From Pseudoalteromonas luteoviolacea DSM 6061 (GTDB taxonomy: Bacteria; Pseudomonadota; Gammaproteobacteria; Enterobacterales; Alteromonadaceae): 64,000 nucleotides of DNA. The DNA is taken from positions 1 through 64,000 of the forward strand of contig NZ_AUYB01000148.1 in the NCBI RefSeq assembly GCF_001625655.1. Reading direction: 5' to 3'. The notes under the pieces are model-generated. The model made no database searches, was not told where the DNA came from, and saw only the letters and a program-made list of their open reading frames with translations. The translations under genes and the position numbers were made by a program. Positions 44,921 through 53,781 of this stretch are shown piece by piece (position 1 is the first letter of the stretch; each line of letters starts with the position of its first letter).

Positions 44921-47026
44921 ATGAAAACTAAATTACTTCCGCTGGCCATTTTATGCGGCACCTCAGCATTACTTTCTGGATGTTTTGATTCAGACGACAA
45001 TAAAATAGAAATAGATCCACCAGCGCCAACTCAAGGGACTGATAAACCGGATCCAACGCCGACACCAGAGCCCACACCAGAACCGGATCCTGACCCAGCC
45101 CCGGCTTTAGGCACTAAATTAGAACTACGCTTATTAGAAACAACCGACTTACATGCTAACGTACTAAACTTTAACTACTTTTCTGACAAACAAGATGACA
45201 AAGTCGGCCTTGTTAAAACCGCAGCGCTGATCCACAAAGCCCGTGAAGAAGCAACAAACTCAGTACTGGTTGATAATGGAGACCTCATTCAAGGTAGCCC
45301 TCTAGGTGATTACATCGCAAAAATCAAAAACCTTGCCGACGGTGAAGTCCACCCTGTGTATAAAGCAATGAATACACTTGATTATGATGTTGCAAACATA
45401 GGTAATCATGAATTTAATTTTGGCCTAGAGTTTTTGCAAGAAGCCATTGATGATGCAAATTTCCCTTATATTTCAGCTAATGTCTTCAAATATGACGGTG
45501 ACGACGACGACAGTAACGATGTGCCATTGTTTGCACCTTACTTGATACAAGAAAAATCATTTAAAGATATTGATGGTGAAGAACACACCGTTAAGGTTGG
45601 TTACATAGGGTTTGTCCCGCCTCAAATCATGCAATGGGATAAAGCCAACCTCGAAAATAAAGTCATTGCCAAAGACATCATTGCAATGGCAAATAAATAT
45701 GTGCCAAAAATGAAAGAAGAAGGTGCAGATATCATTGTCGCAATTCCACATTCGGGCTTAGATACTGCAGAGCACACAGACAAAAAAGAAAACGCCAGCT
45801 ATCACCTTTCAAAAGTCGAAGGTATTGATGCCATCATGTTCGGTCACGCCCATGCCAATTTTCCAAGCGCGCGCTATGCGGGGTTAGAGGACAAGGGGAT
45901 CGATCTAGAAAAAGGTACCATCAATGGCGTAGCCGCGGTGATGCCAGGGTTTTGGGGTAACCACTTAGGCGTCATTGACCTAACACTCACATACCAAAAA
46001 AATGGCTGGCAAGTGACAGACTCACAATCAACCTTAAAGCCAATTTTCGAGCAAGATGAAAACAGAAACGTCATTTCATTGGTTGCCAATGATGCTGAAA
46101 TTGAAGCCGCAACCCACCATGACCATGAAGAAACACGCACTTGGGTTAATAAACCTTTCGCTAAAGTAACTAGCCAAGTAAATAGCTTCTTTGCACTGGT
46201 CAATGACGACCCATCTATTCAAATTGTTACCGATGCACAAACTTGGTATACACAAAAAATCGTCCAAGGTACTGAGCTGTCGGACTTACCGGTATTGTCT
46301 GCTGGTGCACCATTTAGAGCTGGTCGAGGCGGAGCTGATGACTACACCTATATTGCCAAAGGTGACATCGCCTATCGCAATGTTGCGGACCTATATATCT
46401 ACCCTAATGTCTTAAAAGTATTGAAGCTAAACGGCGCGCAAGTTAAAGAGTGGTTAGAGATGTCTGCTGGGCAATTTAATCAAATTGACCCACAAAGTGA
46501 TGATATGCAATCTTTGATAAACCCCGATTTTCCTTCCTATAACTTTGATGTTATTGATGGTGTGACTTATCAAATCGATGTTACTCAGCCTGCTCGCTAT
46601 ACCAGCAAAGGTGAAAAAGCATCTGATGGACAACGTATATTGGCACTTCAATACCAAGGTAAACCTGTCACCGATGAGCAGCAGTTTTTAGTGGTGACAA
46701 ATAACTACCGAGCATCTGGTGGAGGTAACTTCCCTAACATTGGCGCAGATAAAATCGTTGTCGATTCGCCTGATGAAAACCGCCAAGTTGTTGCCAACTA
46801 CATCACTTACCAGAGCGAGCAAAATGATGGTAATGGACTGGATCCATCAGCAGATATGAACTGGACGTTTGCGCCTATCAATAATGCACAAATCCAATTC
46901 ACAAGCTCTAACAGTGATGAAGCAAAAGCGTACAGTGAGCAATTTGAACATATTGAGCCTCTAAACGAAACAAACGATGCAGGGTTTGCGCTTTACAAGC
47001 TCAAGCTAACGCAGCCACAAAACTAA
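44921..47026 (+). CDS. 2',3'-cyclic-nucleotide phosphodiesterase/3'-nucleotidase lipoprotein (CpdB/UshA family)
   Basis: A 701-residue surface or periplasmic lipoprotein (lipobox LLSGC, Cys21) followed by a Pro/Asp linker (DPTPTPEPTPEPDPDPAPA). The metallophosphatase core has its metal motifs in order: TDLHANV, VDNGDLIQGSPLGDY, IGNHEFNFG, IPHSGLD, FGHAHANFPS. The C-terminal 5'-nucleotidase domain (FRAGRGGADDYTYIAKGDIAYRNVADLY, NNYRASGGGNFP) binds the nucleobase. GDLIQGSPLGDY favours the CpdB subgroup. It hydrolyses nucleotides to nucleosides plus phosphate. The next gene encodes an OB-repeat protein with the same kind of linker, so the pair may scavenge extracellular nucleic acid. Confidence 0.92.
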   Translation: MKTKLLPLAILCGTSALLSGCFDSDDNKIEIDPPAPTQGTDKPDPTPTPEPTPEPDPDPAPALGTKLELRLLETTDLHANVLNFNYFSDKQDDKVGLVKTAALIHKAREEATNSVLVDNGDLIQGSPLGDYIAKIKNLADGEVHPVYKAMNTLDYDVANIGNHEFNFGLEFLQEAIDDANFPYISANVFKYDGDDDDSNDVPLFAPYLIQEKSFKDIDGEEHTVKVGYIGFVPPQIMQWDKANLENKVIAKDIIAMANKYVPKMKEEGADIIVAIPHSGLDTAEHTDKKENASYHLSKVEGIDAIMFGHAHANFPSARYAGLEDKGIDLEKGTINGVAAVMPGFWGNHLGVIDLTLTYQKNGWQVTDSQSTLKPIFEQDENRNVISLVANDAEIEAATHHDHEETRTWVNKPFAKVTSQVNSFFALVNDDPSIQIVTDAQTWYTQKIVQGTELSDLPVLSAGAPFRAGRGGADDYTYIAKGDIAYRNVADLYIYPNVLKVLKLNGAQVKEWLEMSAGQFNQIDPQSDDMQSLINPDFPSYNFDVIDGVTYQIDVTQPARYTSKGEKASDGQRILALQYQGKPVTDEQQFLVVTNNYRASGGGNFPNIGADKIVVDSPDENRQVVANYITYQSEQNDGNGLDPSADMNWTFAPINNAQIQFTSSNSDEAKAYSEQFEHIEPLNETNDAGFALYKLKLTQPQN

Positions 47027-47050
47027 TAATACATATTCTCTACCCAATTT

Positions 47051-47076
47051 TGGTGTGCAAACCCATTTGCACACCA
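47051..47076. terminator. hairpin between nucleotidase and OB-repeat genes
   Basis: Perfect 11-bp stem TGGTGTGCAAA/TTTGCACACCA with a CCCA loop. No T-run, so read-through into the next gene is possible. Confidence 0.6.
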
Positions 47077-47145
47077 TGTCCACCCAATGGCAGCTATTTA
47101 GGAATTTGGCTGTCAAAATAAACCATTACAACGGGAATTGAAAAA

Positions 47146-49332
47146 ATGACTGTGAACAAACTGACCTTATCAGTATTGCTCGGCGCAGGCCTACTTGCCC
47201 AAAGTAGCTTTGCTCTTGCCGCAGCATATGATTGGAATAATACCGCGCCTGTAAAGGTGCCAACCGCAGCAAACAATAATGGCAAGACAGTTTACTTTGA
47301 TGTCTCACATGGCGGTGTTGAAGGAAATGCTGACTGGGTAATCGACGGCGCATTTTCTGATTTTGCAGATGCGCTAGTTCAAGAAGGCTATACCGTAAAA
47401 GAATATCGCGGTGTGGATTTAGATAATGATGGTCGCATTCGTTTTTATGATGATCGCACAAATGGCAGCAATACCAACGAAGCCATCATCACCTATGATG
47501 CGATAAAAGATTCAGATGTATTTGTTCTGGCTGAAACTAACCGTCCTTTTACAACGGCAGAGCAAGCAGCTCTTGAGCAATATATCGCTAGTGGAAAAGG
47601 GATTTTCTTCATAGCTGACCACTATGATGCCGACCGTAATCTAAACACATGGGATGCCACTGAAGTTTTTAATGGCTACAACCGCTCTGATCTGAGTAAG
47701 TACAACATGGGTGGCGCCTATGGTGATTGGCGTAACCCAAAATCGGCCAACGCTGGCTGGTTAGTTGAAAACTTCGGTATTCGCTTTCGTTTTAACGGTG
47801 TTGATTACAAACAAGGTGTAAGTGGTGTTGAGCCAAGTTCAAAAACAGAAGGCATCACCCAAGGTGTAGACCCAATTCTGATGGCAGCTGGTGCGACACT
47901 CGCAATTGTTGATCCACAGAAGGCCAAAGGCCTAGTTTATTTCTCAGAGACAGATACACCAGTAAAATGGCGCCATGCCAAAGACCAAGGGCTGTACTTT
48001 GGTGGGAAAGCCGAAGGGCCATACGCAGCAATAGCAAAGTCAGGCGCAGGCAAGGCCGCATTTATTGGTGACTCTTCACCCATTGAGGATGCAACGCCTA
48101 AGTATCGCCGTCAAGACAATGGCAACACCAAAAAAACGTATCCAGGTTGGACAGATCCGGGCCACGCGTCAGTCCTAGCTGTAAATATTATTAACTGGTT
48201 AGCGACCCCAGAAAGCTATCAATATTTTGATGGTCAAAATGGCCACCACAGTGGCTTTGTAACGCCAACACCAATGGCGACTCAGGAGATGTCGGATCCA
48301 AATAATGGCCAACCTTGGGGAACCCCAGCTTCTGGCTTTAACCCTTGGGATACTGACACTTATAAAAACAATTCTTTTAATGCACCTTACGGCGATGGCC
48401 AAACAAACCCAGATCCGGATCCAGATCCAACACCTACGCCTGGCAATGCAATATCGGTAGCAGATGCACTAGCAGCAGCACAAAACACGCCGGTTGTGGT
48501 TGTTGGTAAAGTTACGGCTGCCATCAATGGTATATATGGTCTGGAACTTAGCGATCTCAACAACCCTGCTACTCACATATACGTGAAGCTTGAAAGCAAT
48601 CAAAGAGCTGACTTCAACCCTCAATTAAACCCTGCAATTCTAAACCAAAATATTATTGTTACGGGTAAACGTAATAGCTATATGGGCGAGCCTGGGATCC
48701 GCTATGTCACAGAGCTACAAATAGCACCATCGTATATGTCTGTTGAACAAGCACTTGCGACAGCTCAAGGTGAGTCAATCGAGCTAACTGGTCGAGTAAA
48801 GTCTGGCTTAAACAGCATCTATGCATTGATATTAGAAGATTTGAACAACGCTAGCTTCACAATCAATATCAAACTTGAAAGCAGTCAACGCGCACAATTC
48901 AGCCCAGAGCTAAACCCTGATATTTTAAATGCCACATTGGTTATTAAAGGTGTACGTGATAGCTACATGAGTCAGCCTGGCGTTCGCCAAGTATCCAGCA
49001 TTACCATTGCATCTGACAATGGCAGTAACGATCCTGATCAAGGGAGTGATTTATCTGTCTCTGACGTATTGGCGATGAACAACGGCCAGCCTGTCGTCGT
49101 ATCTGGCACCATCACAGCTGCGATAAACAACAAGTATGCACTAGAGCTGACCGATCCAAATAATTCAGGTAACAAATTGTATATTAAGCTTGAGTCATCG
49201 CAACGAGATGCTTTTAGCCCACTGCTCAACCCTGAACTTATCGGTAAACGTCTTCGTGTAGAAGGTATTAAAAACGACTACATGAGCCACCCAGGTGTAC
49301 GTAGTGTAAGTAATTTAACGCTGCTAAATTAA
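47146..49332 (+). CDS. secreted protein: GATase-like N-terminal domain plus three OB-like repeats
   Basis: A 728-residue exported protein. After the signal peptide (TLSVLLGAGLLAQSSFALA) comes a domain of about 380 residues with DVSHGGVEGNADWVIDG, VFVLAETNRPFTTAEQAALEQYI, GKGIFFIADHYDADRN and FIGDSSPIED, like DUF4350/class I amidotransferase-like folds. A DPDPDPTPTPG linker (about 422-434) leads to three repeats of about 95 residues (about 436, 531, 633) of the DUF6359/OB type: VADALAAAQNTPVVVVGKVTA, YVKLESNQRADFNPQLNPAIL, SYMGEPGIRYVTEL. The repeats are very alike. Such OB repeats occur in exported nucleases; here no nuclease motif was seen. A nucleic-acid-binding role is inferred. Confidence 0.82.
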   Translation: MTVNKLTLSVLLGAGLLAQSSFALAAAYDWNNTAPVKVPTAANNNGKTVYFDVSHGGVEGNADWVIDGAFSDFADALVQEGYTVKEYRGVDLDNDGRIRFYDDRTNGSNTNEAIITYDAIKDSDVFVLAETNRPFTTAEQAALEQYIASGKGIFFIADHYDADRNLNTWDATEVFNGYNRSDLSKYNMGGAYGDWRNPKSANAGWLVENFGIRFRFNGVDYKQGVSGVEPSSKTEGITQGVDPILMAAGATLAIVDPQKAKGLVYFSETDTPVKWRHAKDQGLYFGGKAEGPYAAIAKSGAGKAAFIGDSSPIEDATPKYRRQDNGNTKKTYPGWTDPGHASVLAVNIINWLATPESYQYFDGQNGHHSGFVTPTPMATQEMSDPNNGQPWGTPASGFNPWDTDTYKNNSFNAPYGDGQTNPDPDPDPTPTPGNAISVADALAAAQNTPVVVVGKVTAAINGIYGLELSDLNNPATHIYVKLESNQRADFNPQLNPAILNQNIIVTGKRNSYMGEPGIRYVTELQIAPSYMSVEQALATAQGESIELTGRVKSGLNSIYALILEDLNNASFTINIKLESSQRAQFSPELNPDILNATLVIKGVRDSYMSQPGVRQVSSITIASDNGSNDPDQGSDLSVSDVLAMNNGQPVVVSGTITAAINNKYALELTDPNNSGNKLYIKLESSQRDAFSPLLNPELIGKRLRVEGIKNDYMSHPGVRSVSNLTLLN

Positions 49333-49346
49333 TCTACCACACTGTT

Positions 49347-49378
49347 AAAAGTCAAAAGACCCAGTGCTTTTGACTTTT
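49347..49378. terminator. bidirectional terminator
   Basis: Twelve-bp stem AAAAGTCAAAAG/CTTTTGACTTTT with an 8-base loop between convergent genes; T- and A-runs flank both sides. Confidence 0.8.
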
Positions 49379-49395
49379 ATCTTGCTAAGCAGTCA

Positions 49396-50763
49396 TTATT
49401 TTTTTACTGCTTTACGAGGTTCATCTGAGAAATTCTCAAATAAGTTCATAACCAAATTACCTTGTTCATTGGTAACAAAACTCATGTATGCCGTACTTTG
49501 ATCAAAAAACAGTGTATCTGACGAAGACGCTGATAACTGTGCGATATAACCATCTCCTTCCTGCGTATATAAATCTCCCTCGTAATATACAATGCGACGT
49601 ACTGCGCCACTTTCAAATTGATATTCCCCTTCGAAAGCTTGAAGCTGCTGTGGCGTTAAATTGACTTCCTTATAACTTGGGCTCTTTAGACCTAGCGCTT
49701 TTGCGGCTAAACGTTGTGTCAAAACCTGTGGGTTACGATTAGTAGAATTGGCAAGTACCGTAATATAAAGCTCCTCCTCAGGCACATATACGGCATCCGA
49801 TACAAAGCCGTGAATACCACCGGCATGACCGATAGCCTGATATTCACCAATTGTGGTTGTTGCCAGTCCATAGCCGTAGTTAGATACACGCCCATCATTG
49901 AGAGTCACCGGTGCAATCATTTGTTGGTAGCTTTGCTCGCTGATCAAAGAGCCGTTGGCCAGCGCCGTAAACCAGATATTCAAATCGAATACATTTGATG
50001 ACAATGCGCCCGCAGCATGTGGCCAAATCATATCGATGTATCCCGCATTCACATAACCTTCTGGACTCAGGTCATACCCAGAGACATGGCGCTTGATTAT
50101 TTGACGGCCTGCATAATGGCTACTTTTCATATCCAGCTTGTCAAATATGTGTTCATCAATAAACTCTGCATAAGATTGACCGCTCACAACTTCAATGATC
50201 TTACCTAGCAACACATACCCGGTATTTGAATAAGCCATTGCGTCACCTGGTTGAAATTTCATTGGATGCGCAGCAAATCTCGCTAAAATCTCGTCAAGCG
50301 TTGCTGGTGCTTGAACTTCTTTTAGCATCAACTCTCTGTCCTCCGTGTAATTAGCAAGCCCCGAAGTGTGAGTCAGTAGCTGTTCGATGGTGATCACATG
50401 GCCCTCAGTGGGGAAATCAGGCACGTATTTGTGGATATCATCGTGTACTGAAAGTTTACCTCGCTCCTGTAATATCATGATCGCAGCAGCGGTAAATTGC
50501 TTTGAAATCGAACCTATTTTAAAAACATTTTTGGCTTTAAGCGGAACTTTAAGCTCAAGGTTTGCACTGCCTATCGCTTTTTTGAAAATCACTTCACCCT
50601 CTTTACTAATTAGCGCAACCGCTCCGGGCTCATTTTTGGACAGCTCATTTTTAAGTACCGCTCGGTACTGGGCTTTATGGGCATTGGAATCGCTGGCAAA
50701 AACATTTGAAGCGCCAAACAACAATGTGGCAGAGACCACACCTGCGATAAGAGATGTTTTCAT
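49396..50763 (-). CDS. serine hydrolase of the beta-lactamase/class C family
   Basis: A 455-residue exported enzyme (signal peptide SLIAGVVSATLLFGASNVFA). The S-x-x-K motif is SISK (Ser85, Lys88), the tyrosine motif YSNTGY, and HAGG replaces the KTG box. It belongs to the penicillin-binding-protein/esterase branch (Pfam Beta-lactamase) with a C-terminal lipocalin-like domain (about 370-455, EGEYQFESGAVRRIVYY). ATG 50763 is chosen on AAGGA upstream; a longer in-frame start at 50811 hides the signal peptide. Likely an esterase or D-aminopeptidase; beta-lactam hydrolysis should not be assumed. Confidence 0.9.
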   Translation of the reverse strand: MKTSLIAGVVSATLLFGASNVFASDSNAHKAQYRAVLKNELSKNEPGAVALISKEGEVIFKKAIGSANLELKVPLKAKNVFKIGSISKQFTAAAIMILQERGKLSVHDDIHKYVPDFPTEGHVITIEQLLTHTSGLANYTEDRELMLKEVQAPATLDEILARFAAHPMKFQPGDAMAYSNTGYVLLGKIIEVVSGQSYAEFIDEHIFDKLDMKSSHYAGRQIIKRHVSGYDLSPEGYVNAGYIDMIWPHAAGALSSNVFDLNIWFTALANGSLISEQSYQQMIAPVTLNDGRVSNYGYGLATTTIGEYQAIGHAGGIHGFVSDAVYVPEEELYITVLANSTNRNPQVLTQRLAAKALGLKSPSYKEVNLTPQQLQAFEGEYQFESGAVRRIVYYEGDLYTQEGDGYIAQLSASSSDTLFFDQSTAYMSFVTNEQGNLVMNLFENFSDEPRKAVKK

Positions 50764-51078
50764 TTTTTCTATCCTTGCTTTGATTAAAATTAAGCTTATT
50801 CCATCACGCATCCTTCAGATTGCCCAGTCAAAAAGTGTACAACGCTGTTACAAAACCTTTCTAACTGTGAGGTTGTGTAGCAACACCAAACGCCCGTACC
50901 AAAGAAAGTGGGACATGTTCAATTTGCCTTTCAGTCAAATTCGAGTGTGCTTTGACTAAACATCTACAACTCAATCTTGCAAAAATTAGTAAATTTTTAT
51001 CACCCCTTTTTTATTAGTGCACCGTTATACCCATACAAAAACTAAAAATCTGCGCAGTAAACTCTAGGGAGTACCTAT
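50764..51078. other. divergent promoter region, hydrolase and exbD-like genes
   Basis: About 315 bases with no supported gene. Antisense frames from the hydrolase run into it without a ribosome site. Promoters for both flanking genes are expected here; none was identified. Confidence 0.4.
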
Positions 51079-51477
51079 ATGAGCAAAAAAAATCAACTTG
51101 CGATGCAGTCAAATGCCAATGTGGATATGAACCCGATGCTTGATATCGTTTTTATTCTGCTTATCTTTTTTATCGTTACAGCGAGTTTTTCTAAAGAGTC
51201 TGTGCTGGACATCAGCAAACAAAACCAAGCTGCTCGCTCGCTCACTCCAGCACTTACGCCGCAGTTTAGCATTGATGACAAAAATCAGATTTATCTAAAT
51301 GGAAGGAAAATCGATGTTGACACCATTGCAATCAATGTCGCGAAAGTGGCAGCCAAAGGAGAAATTACTTCAATCGGATTGAAAGCTCATGCACTAAGTG
51401 AACATAACACCTTAGTTCAGGTTCTTGACGCCATAAAATCCCAAACCAGTGCACCTGTTTCTTTAGCTAGCTTATAA
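51079..51477 (+). CDS. ExbD/TolR-family protein (orphan)
   Basis: A 132-residue single-pass inner-membrane protein of the ExbD/TolR family: short cytoplasmic tail, one helix (PMLDIVFILLIFFIVTASF) containing the essential Asp of the proton path, then a periplasmic domain with the DKNQIYLNGRKID strand. ExbD works with ExbB and TonB (or TolQ) to pass proton-motive force to outer-membrane receptors. No ExbB, TonB or receptor gene is near. GGGAG precedes the ATG. Confidence 0.88.
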   Translation: MSKKNQLAMQSNANVDMNPMLDIVFILLIFFIVTASFSKESVLDISKQNQAARSLTPALTPQFSIDDKNQIYLNGRKIDVDTIAINVAKVAAKGEITSIGLKAHALSEHNTLVQVLDAIKSQTSAPVSLASL

Positions 51478-51490
51478 ACTGATTCAAACT

Positions 51491-51520
51491 GCCACGGTTT
51501 AGCAATCTCTAAACCGTGGC
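51491..51520. terminator. terminator between exbD-like and cystatin-like genes
   Basis: Perfect 12-bp stem GCCACGGTTTAG/CTAAACCGTGGC with a 6-base loop between convergent genes. Confidence 0.75.
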
Positions 51521-51527
51521 GTACATA

Positions 51528-52097
51528 TTATGGGTGGATATGTACAAGATCTTCGTTTTCAATTTCACCACGCAAATTGACGTATACATCTAAGCGTGCG
51601 AAAAATGCCTGAGCGTTTGGCGTAACAGGCTCAACAACGGTATAAAACGCTAGATTCAGACCTGCTACGACCTGTTGCTGAGCAGCCAAAATATCATATT
51701 TAACACCAATCATAGACTCTATTTTCTCTGCAGTCTGGCGCTCTGCATCACTGAAATCATTGCGTAAAGCAACAGAGTCAAAAGAACCAATGGGCGGTAC
51801 TAATACAGGTTCACTGAATACACGATCTTTAAGTTCAGTGTACTGATCACCTTGTTGATTGATAACAATCAGCTCTAGGCGATTAACCTTAGGAATGCCC
51901 GGCGCAACAACTGGTGAAACAAAGCAGTAAAACGCATAGTTTGTGCCGTTTACGACTTGAGACTGGCCCGCTAATGGTTTGATATCAGCACCTGCACGTT
52001 GATTAATATGCTCAAATGCACTGATATATTCCTTATCAAAATCCTGAGCTAAAATGACTGGACCATACCCACCTAACATGCGATTTGCTTGAGACAT
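51528..52097 (-). CDS. tandem cystatin-like protein
   Basis: A 189-residue protein with two cystatin-like domains. Each has the inhibitory-loop motif of the cystatin family: QSQVVNGTNYAFYCFV (about residue 45) and QQQVVAGLNLAFYTVV (about 142), compared with the QVVAGTNY loop of stefins. The end, NEDLVHIHP, resembles the C-terminal DEDFVHLRV of stefins, and Gly-Gly near the N-terminus (MLGGYGP) fits the conserved glycine. Stefins inhibit papain-like cysteine peptidases. There is no signal peptide, so it should act in the cytoplasm. AAGGAAA lies upstream of the ATG. Monocistronic. Double-domain cystatins are rare in bacteria. Confidence 0.75.
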   Translation of the reverse strand: MSQANRMLGGYGPVILAQDFDKEYISAFEHINQRAGADIKPLAGQSQVVNGTNYAFYCFVSPVVAPGIPKVNRLELIVINQQGDQYTELKDRVFSEPVLVPPIGSFDSVALRNDFSDAERQTAEKIESMIGVKYDILAAQQQVVAGLNLAFYTVVEPVTPNAQAFFARLDVYVNLRGEIENEDLVHIHP

Positions 52098-52363
52098 AAC
52101 GTTTTCCTTTTATCTCTTTAAGTGAACAGCACGCCGACAATCGCCGTGCCTTGAATTTGGTTCCAAGTGTAGACACCTTCGCAGCACTTATCGGTATCAG
52201 TTTGGTATCAGTTTAGTATCACCCTGAGTGTATCCGTGCGAGGCACTGTGCAGCATTTTTGACACTATCGTATACATTCAAAAACACGTCGTTACTTTTC
52301 GTAATTGGCGAAGGTTATAAGTCATTGCTAGGCTTAGTTACCCGCAAAAAAGGAGTGAATGTA

Positions 52364-52594
52364 ATGGATGGCAGAGTACAGTTAAATAGCAAAAGACTGA
52401 AACAACTGCGCCGCGACTTGGGATTAAGTCAGGAAAAATTAGCTTGCGCATGTCAGGAGCGTGCCCTATGCGTTTCAATTGCTACTTTAAAGCGAGCAGA
52501 ATGCGGATGTCGTGTATACCATCGCACCGCAAGACAACTAGCGTTATTTTATCAAATCCCAATTAAAGAGTTGCTCAGTGAACAGACTCATTGA
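52364..52594 (+). CDS. small XRE-type helix-turn-helix regulator
   Basis: A 76-residue protein that is almost entirely an XRE/Cro-type DNA-binding domain (LKQLRRDLGLSQEKLACACQ, VSIATLKRAECGCRVYHRTARQLALFYQI). Five cysteines in so small a domain (CAC, C, C-G-C) are unusual and could bind metal or sense redox. ATG 52364 is chosen on AAGGAG about 8 bases upstream; a longer in-frame start at 52259 has none. No clear target; the region upstream is divergent from the cystatin-like gene. Confidence 0.82.
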   Translation: MDGRVQLNSKRLKQLRRDLGLSQEKLACACQERALCVSIATLKRAECGCRVYHRTARQLALFYQIPIKELLSEQTH

Positions 52595-52795
52595 CCACAC
52601 TAACGGCAAAATAATGTGACGAAGGGGCAGTCCATTCTTTTGCAATAACAGCTTAGGTTTTTCTGGTTCAGATAATATAGTCTCCCATATACCCAATTTA
52701 ATCTCCCAAAATTGAATCTATTTGTAACAAAATGATGGTTTTCAAACTCTTCCTTTTCCCCTACTCTGGACTGACAGCAACACAAGGAGACAGCA

Positions 52796-53488
52796 ATGAA
52801 AGAATTACAGAAACTCGTAGGAAGCCTCAATAAATCGGGTGCATTAAATGGCTTTTTAGGTGGGGTTGCCGGCGGTGGATTAACCTCATTGCTAAGTAGT
52901 AAAAAGGGAAAGAAAACTAGTAAAAAGGCCGTAAAGTATGGTGCATTGGCGGCAGTTGGAGGCTTGGCTTGGAAGGCATATAAGCAGTATTCAGAGCAAA
53001 ATCAGACGACTAATCAACAAAGAGACAGTGCAGCCTATGACCAAGCGATGGCTGGTCGCAAGACACAAAGTAGAACATTTGACTTTACACCTGCACAAAT
53101 GCCCCAGCAAAGTTTTGAGGAAATTGCTGAAAGTGATGGCGGCTCGGGCCAGTTAATCTTAATGCGCGCAATGATTGCTGCGGCCTATGCTGATGGACAC
53201 ATTGATGAAACTGAACGACAAAAGATATTCACACAGGTCGAAACAATGGCTCTGTCTGTCCCCGAAAAGGCAATGCTATTTGACGAACTGAGAAAACCTA
53301 TGAGCTTGACCGAGCTTGTCCAAGCGGTGCCTGACGCACAAACAGGCATAGAAGTATATGCGGCAAGCGCCAGTGCCATTGATTTACAACAAAATGTGTC
53401 ACAGCAATACTTACAGGCACTTGCAAACCAACTCTGTTTGCCAAGGGAGTTAGTGCAATCCATTCATCAAGAACTTGCCACTTATTAG
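52796..53488 (+). CDS. TerB/DUF533 family protein
   Basis: A 230-residue protein of the YebE/DUF533 type in the TerB superfamily. The N-terminal part has a Gly-rich hydrophobic stretch (GFLGGVAGGGLTSLL, YGALAAVGGLAWKAY), followed after a linker by a helical TerB-like domain (LMRAMIAAAYADGHIDETERQKI). Function unknown; YebE in E. coli is an inner-membrane protein induced by stress. RBS AAGGAG precedes the ATG. Monocistronic. Confidence 0.88.
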   Translation: MKELQKLVGSLNKSGALNGFLGGVAGGGLTSLLSSKKGKKTSKKAVKYGALAAVGGLAWKAYKQYSEQNQTTNQQRDSAAYDQAMAGRKTQSRTFDFTPAQMPQQSFEEIAESDGGSGQLILMRAMIAAAYADGHIDETERQKIFTQVETMALSVPEKAMLFDELRKPMSLTELVQAVPDAQTGIEVYAASASAIDLQQNVSQQYLQALANQLCLPRELVQSIHQELATY

Positions 53489-53493
53489 CTAGT

Positions 53494-53517
53494 TTGTTTG
53501 TAGCAACCTACAAACAA
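53494..53517 (+). terminator. terminator-like hairpin after TerB gene
   Basis: Ten-bp stem TTGTTTGTAG/CTACAAACAA with a CAAC loop, six bases past the stop. No T-run follows on the plus strand. Confidence 0.5.
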
Positions 53518-53523
53518 TAAAAA

Positions 53524-53579
53524 AGGCGTGTTTCCAGCTATTTCTCTTTGCTTAACAAATCACTCTGGAAATCACGCCT
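53524..53579. repeat. long inverted repeat upstream of precursor peptide 3
   Basis: AGGCGTGTTTCCAG pairs with CTGGAAATCACGCCT, 14 bp with a single bulged base, enclosing 27 bases. It follows the TerB terminator and lies about 200 bases before the third peptide. It could be a second terminator, a processing stem or a regulator site. Confidence 0.5.
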
Positions 53580-53781
53580 GAGTGTGGTTGGCTCACATGC
53601 TTACTATAGATAAAGTATGGGGCTTATTACGCAGCTAAAACGCGGAAAAATTGCGCCAAAATTATCATTATTTGCATCGTGTGCCACTTCATAAACACCA
53701 CTATTAAAAAGACTCAATTGATAGTTTCAATAATATAAGTAAAGCTACTGGTTAATTTTTAAACACGCTAAGGAAACAGCT

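Noticed and set aside
50387..50959. 190-codon open frame on the plus strand, antisense to the serine hydrolase gene
   Set aside because: It overlaps a gene with clear catalytic motifs, has no ribosome site and codes for low-complexity sequence typical of a shadow frame.
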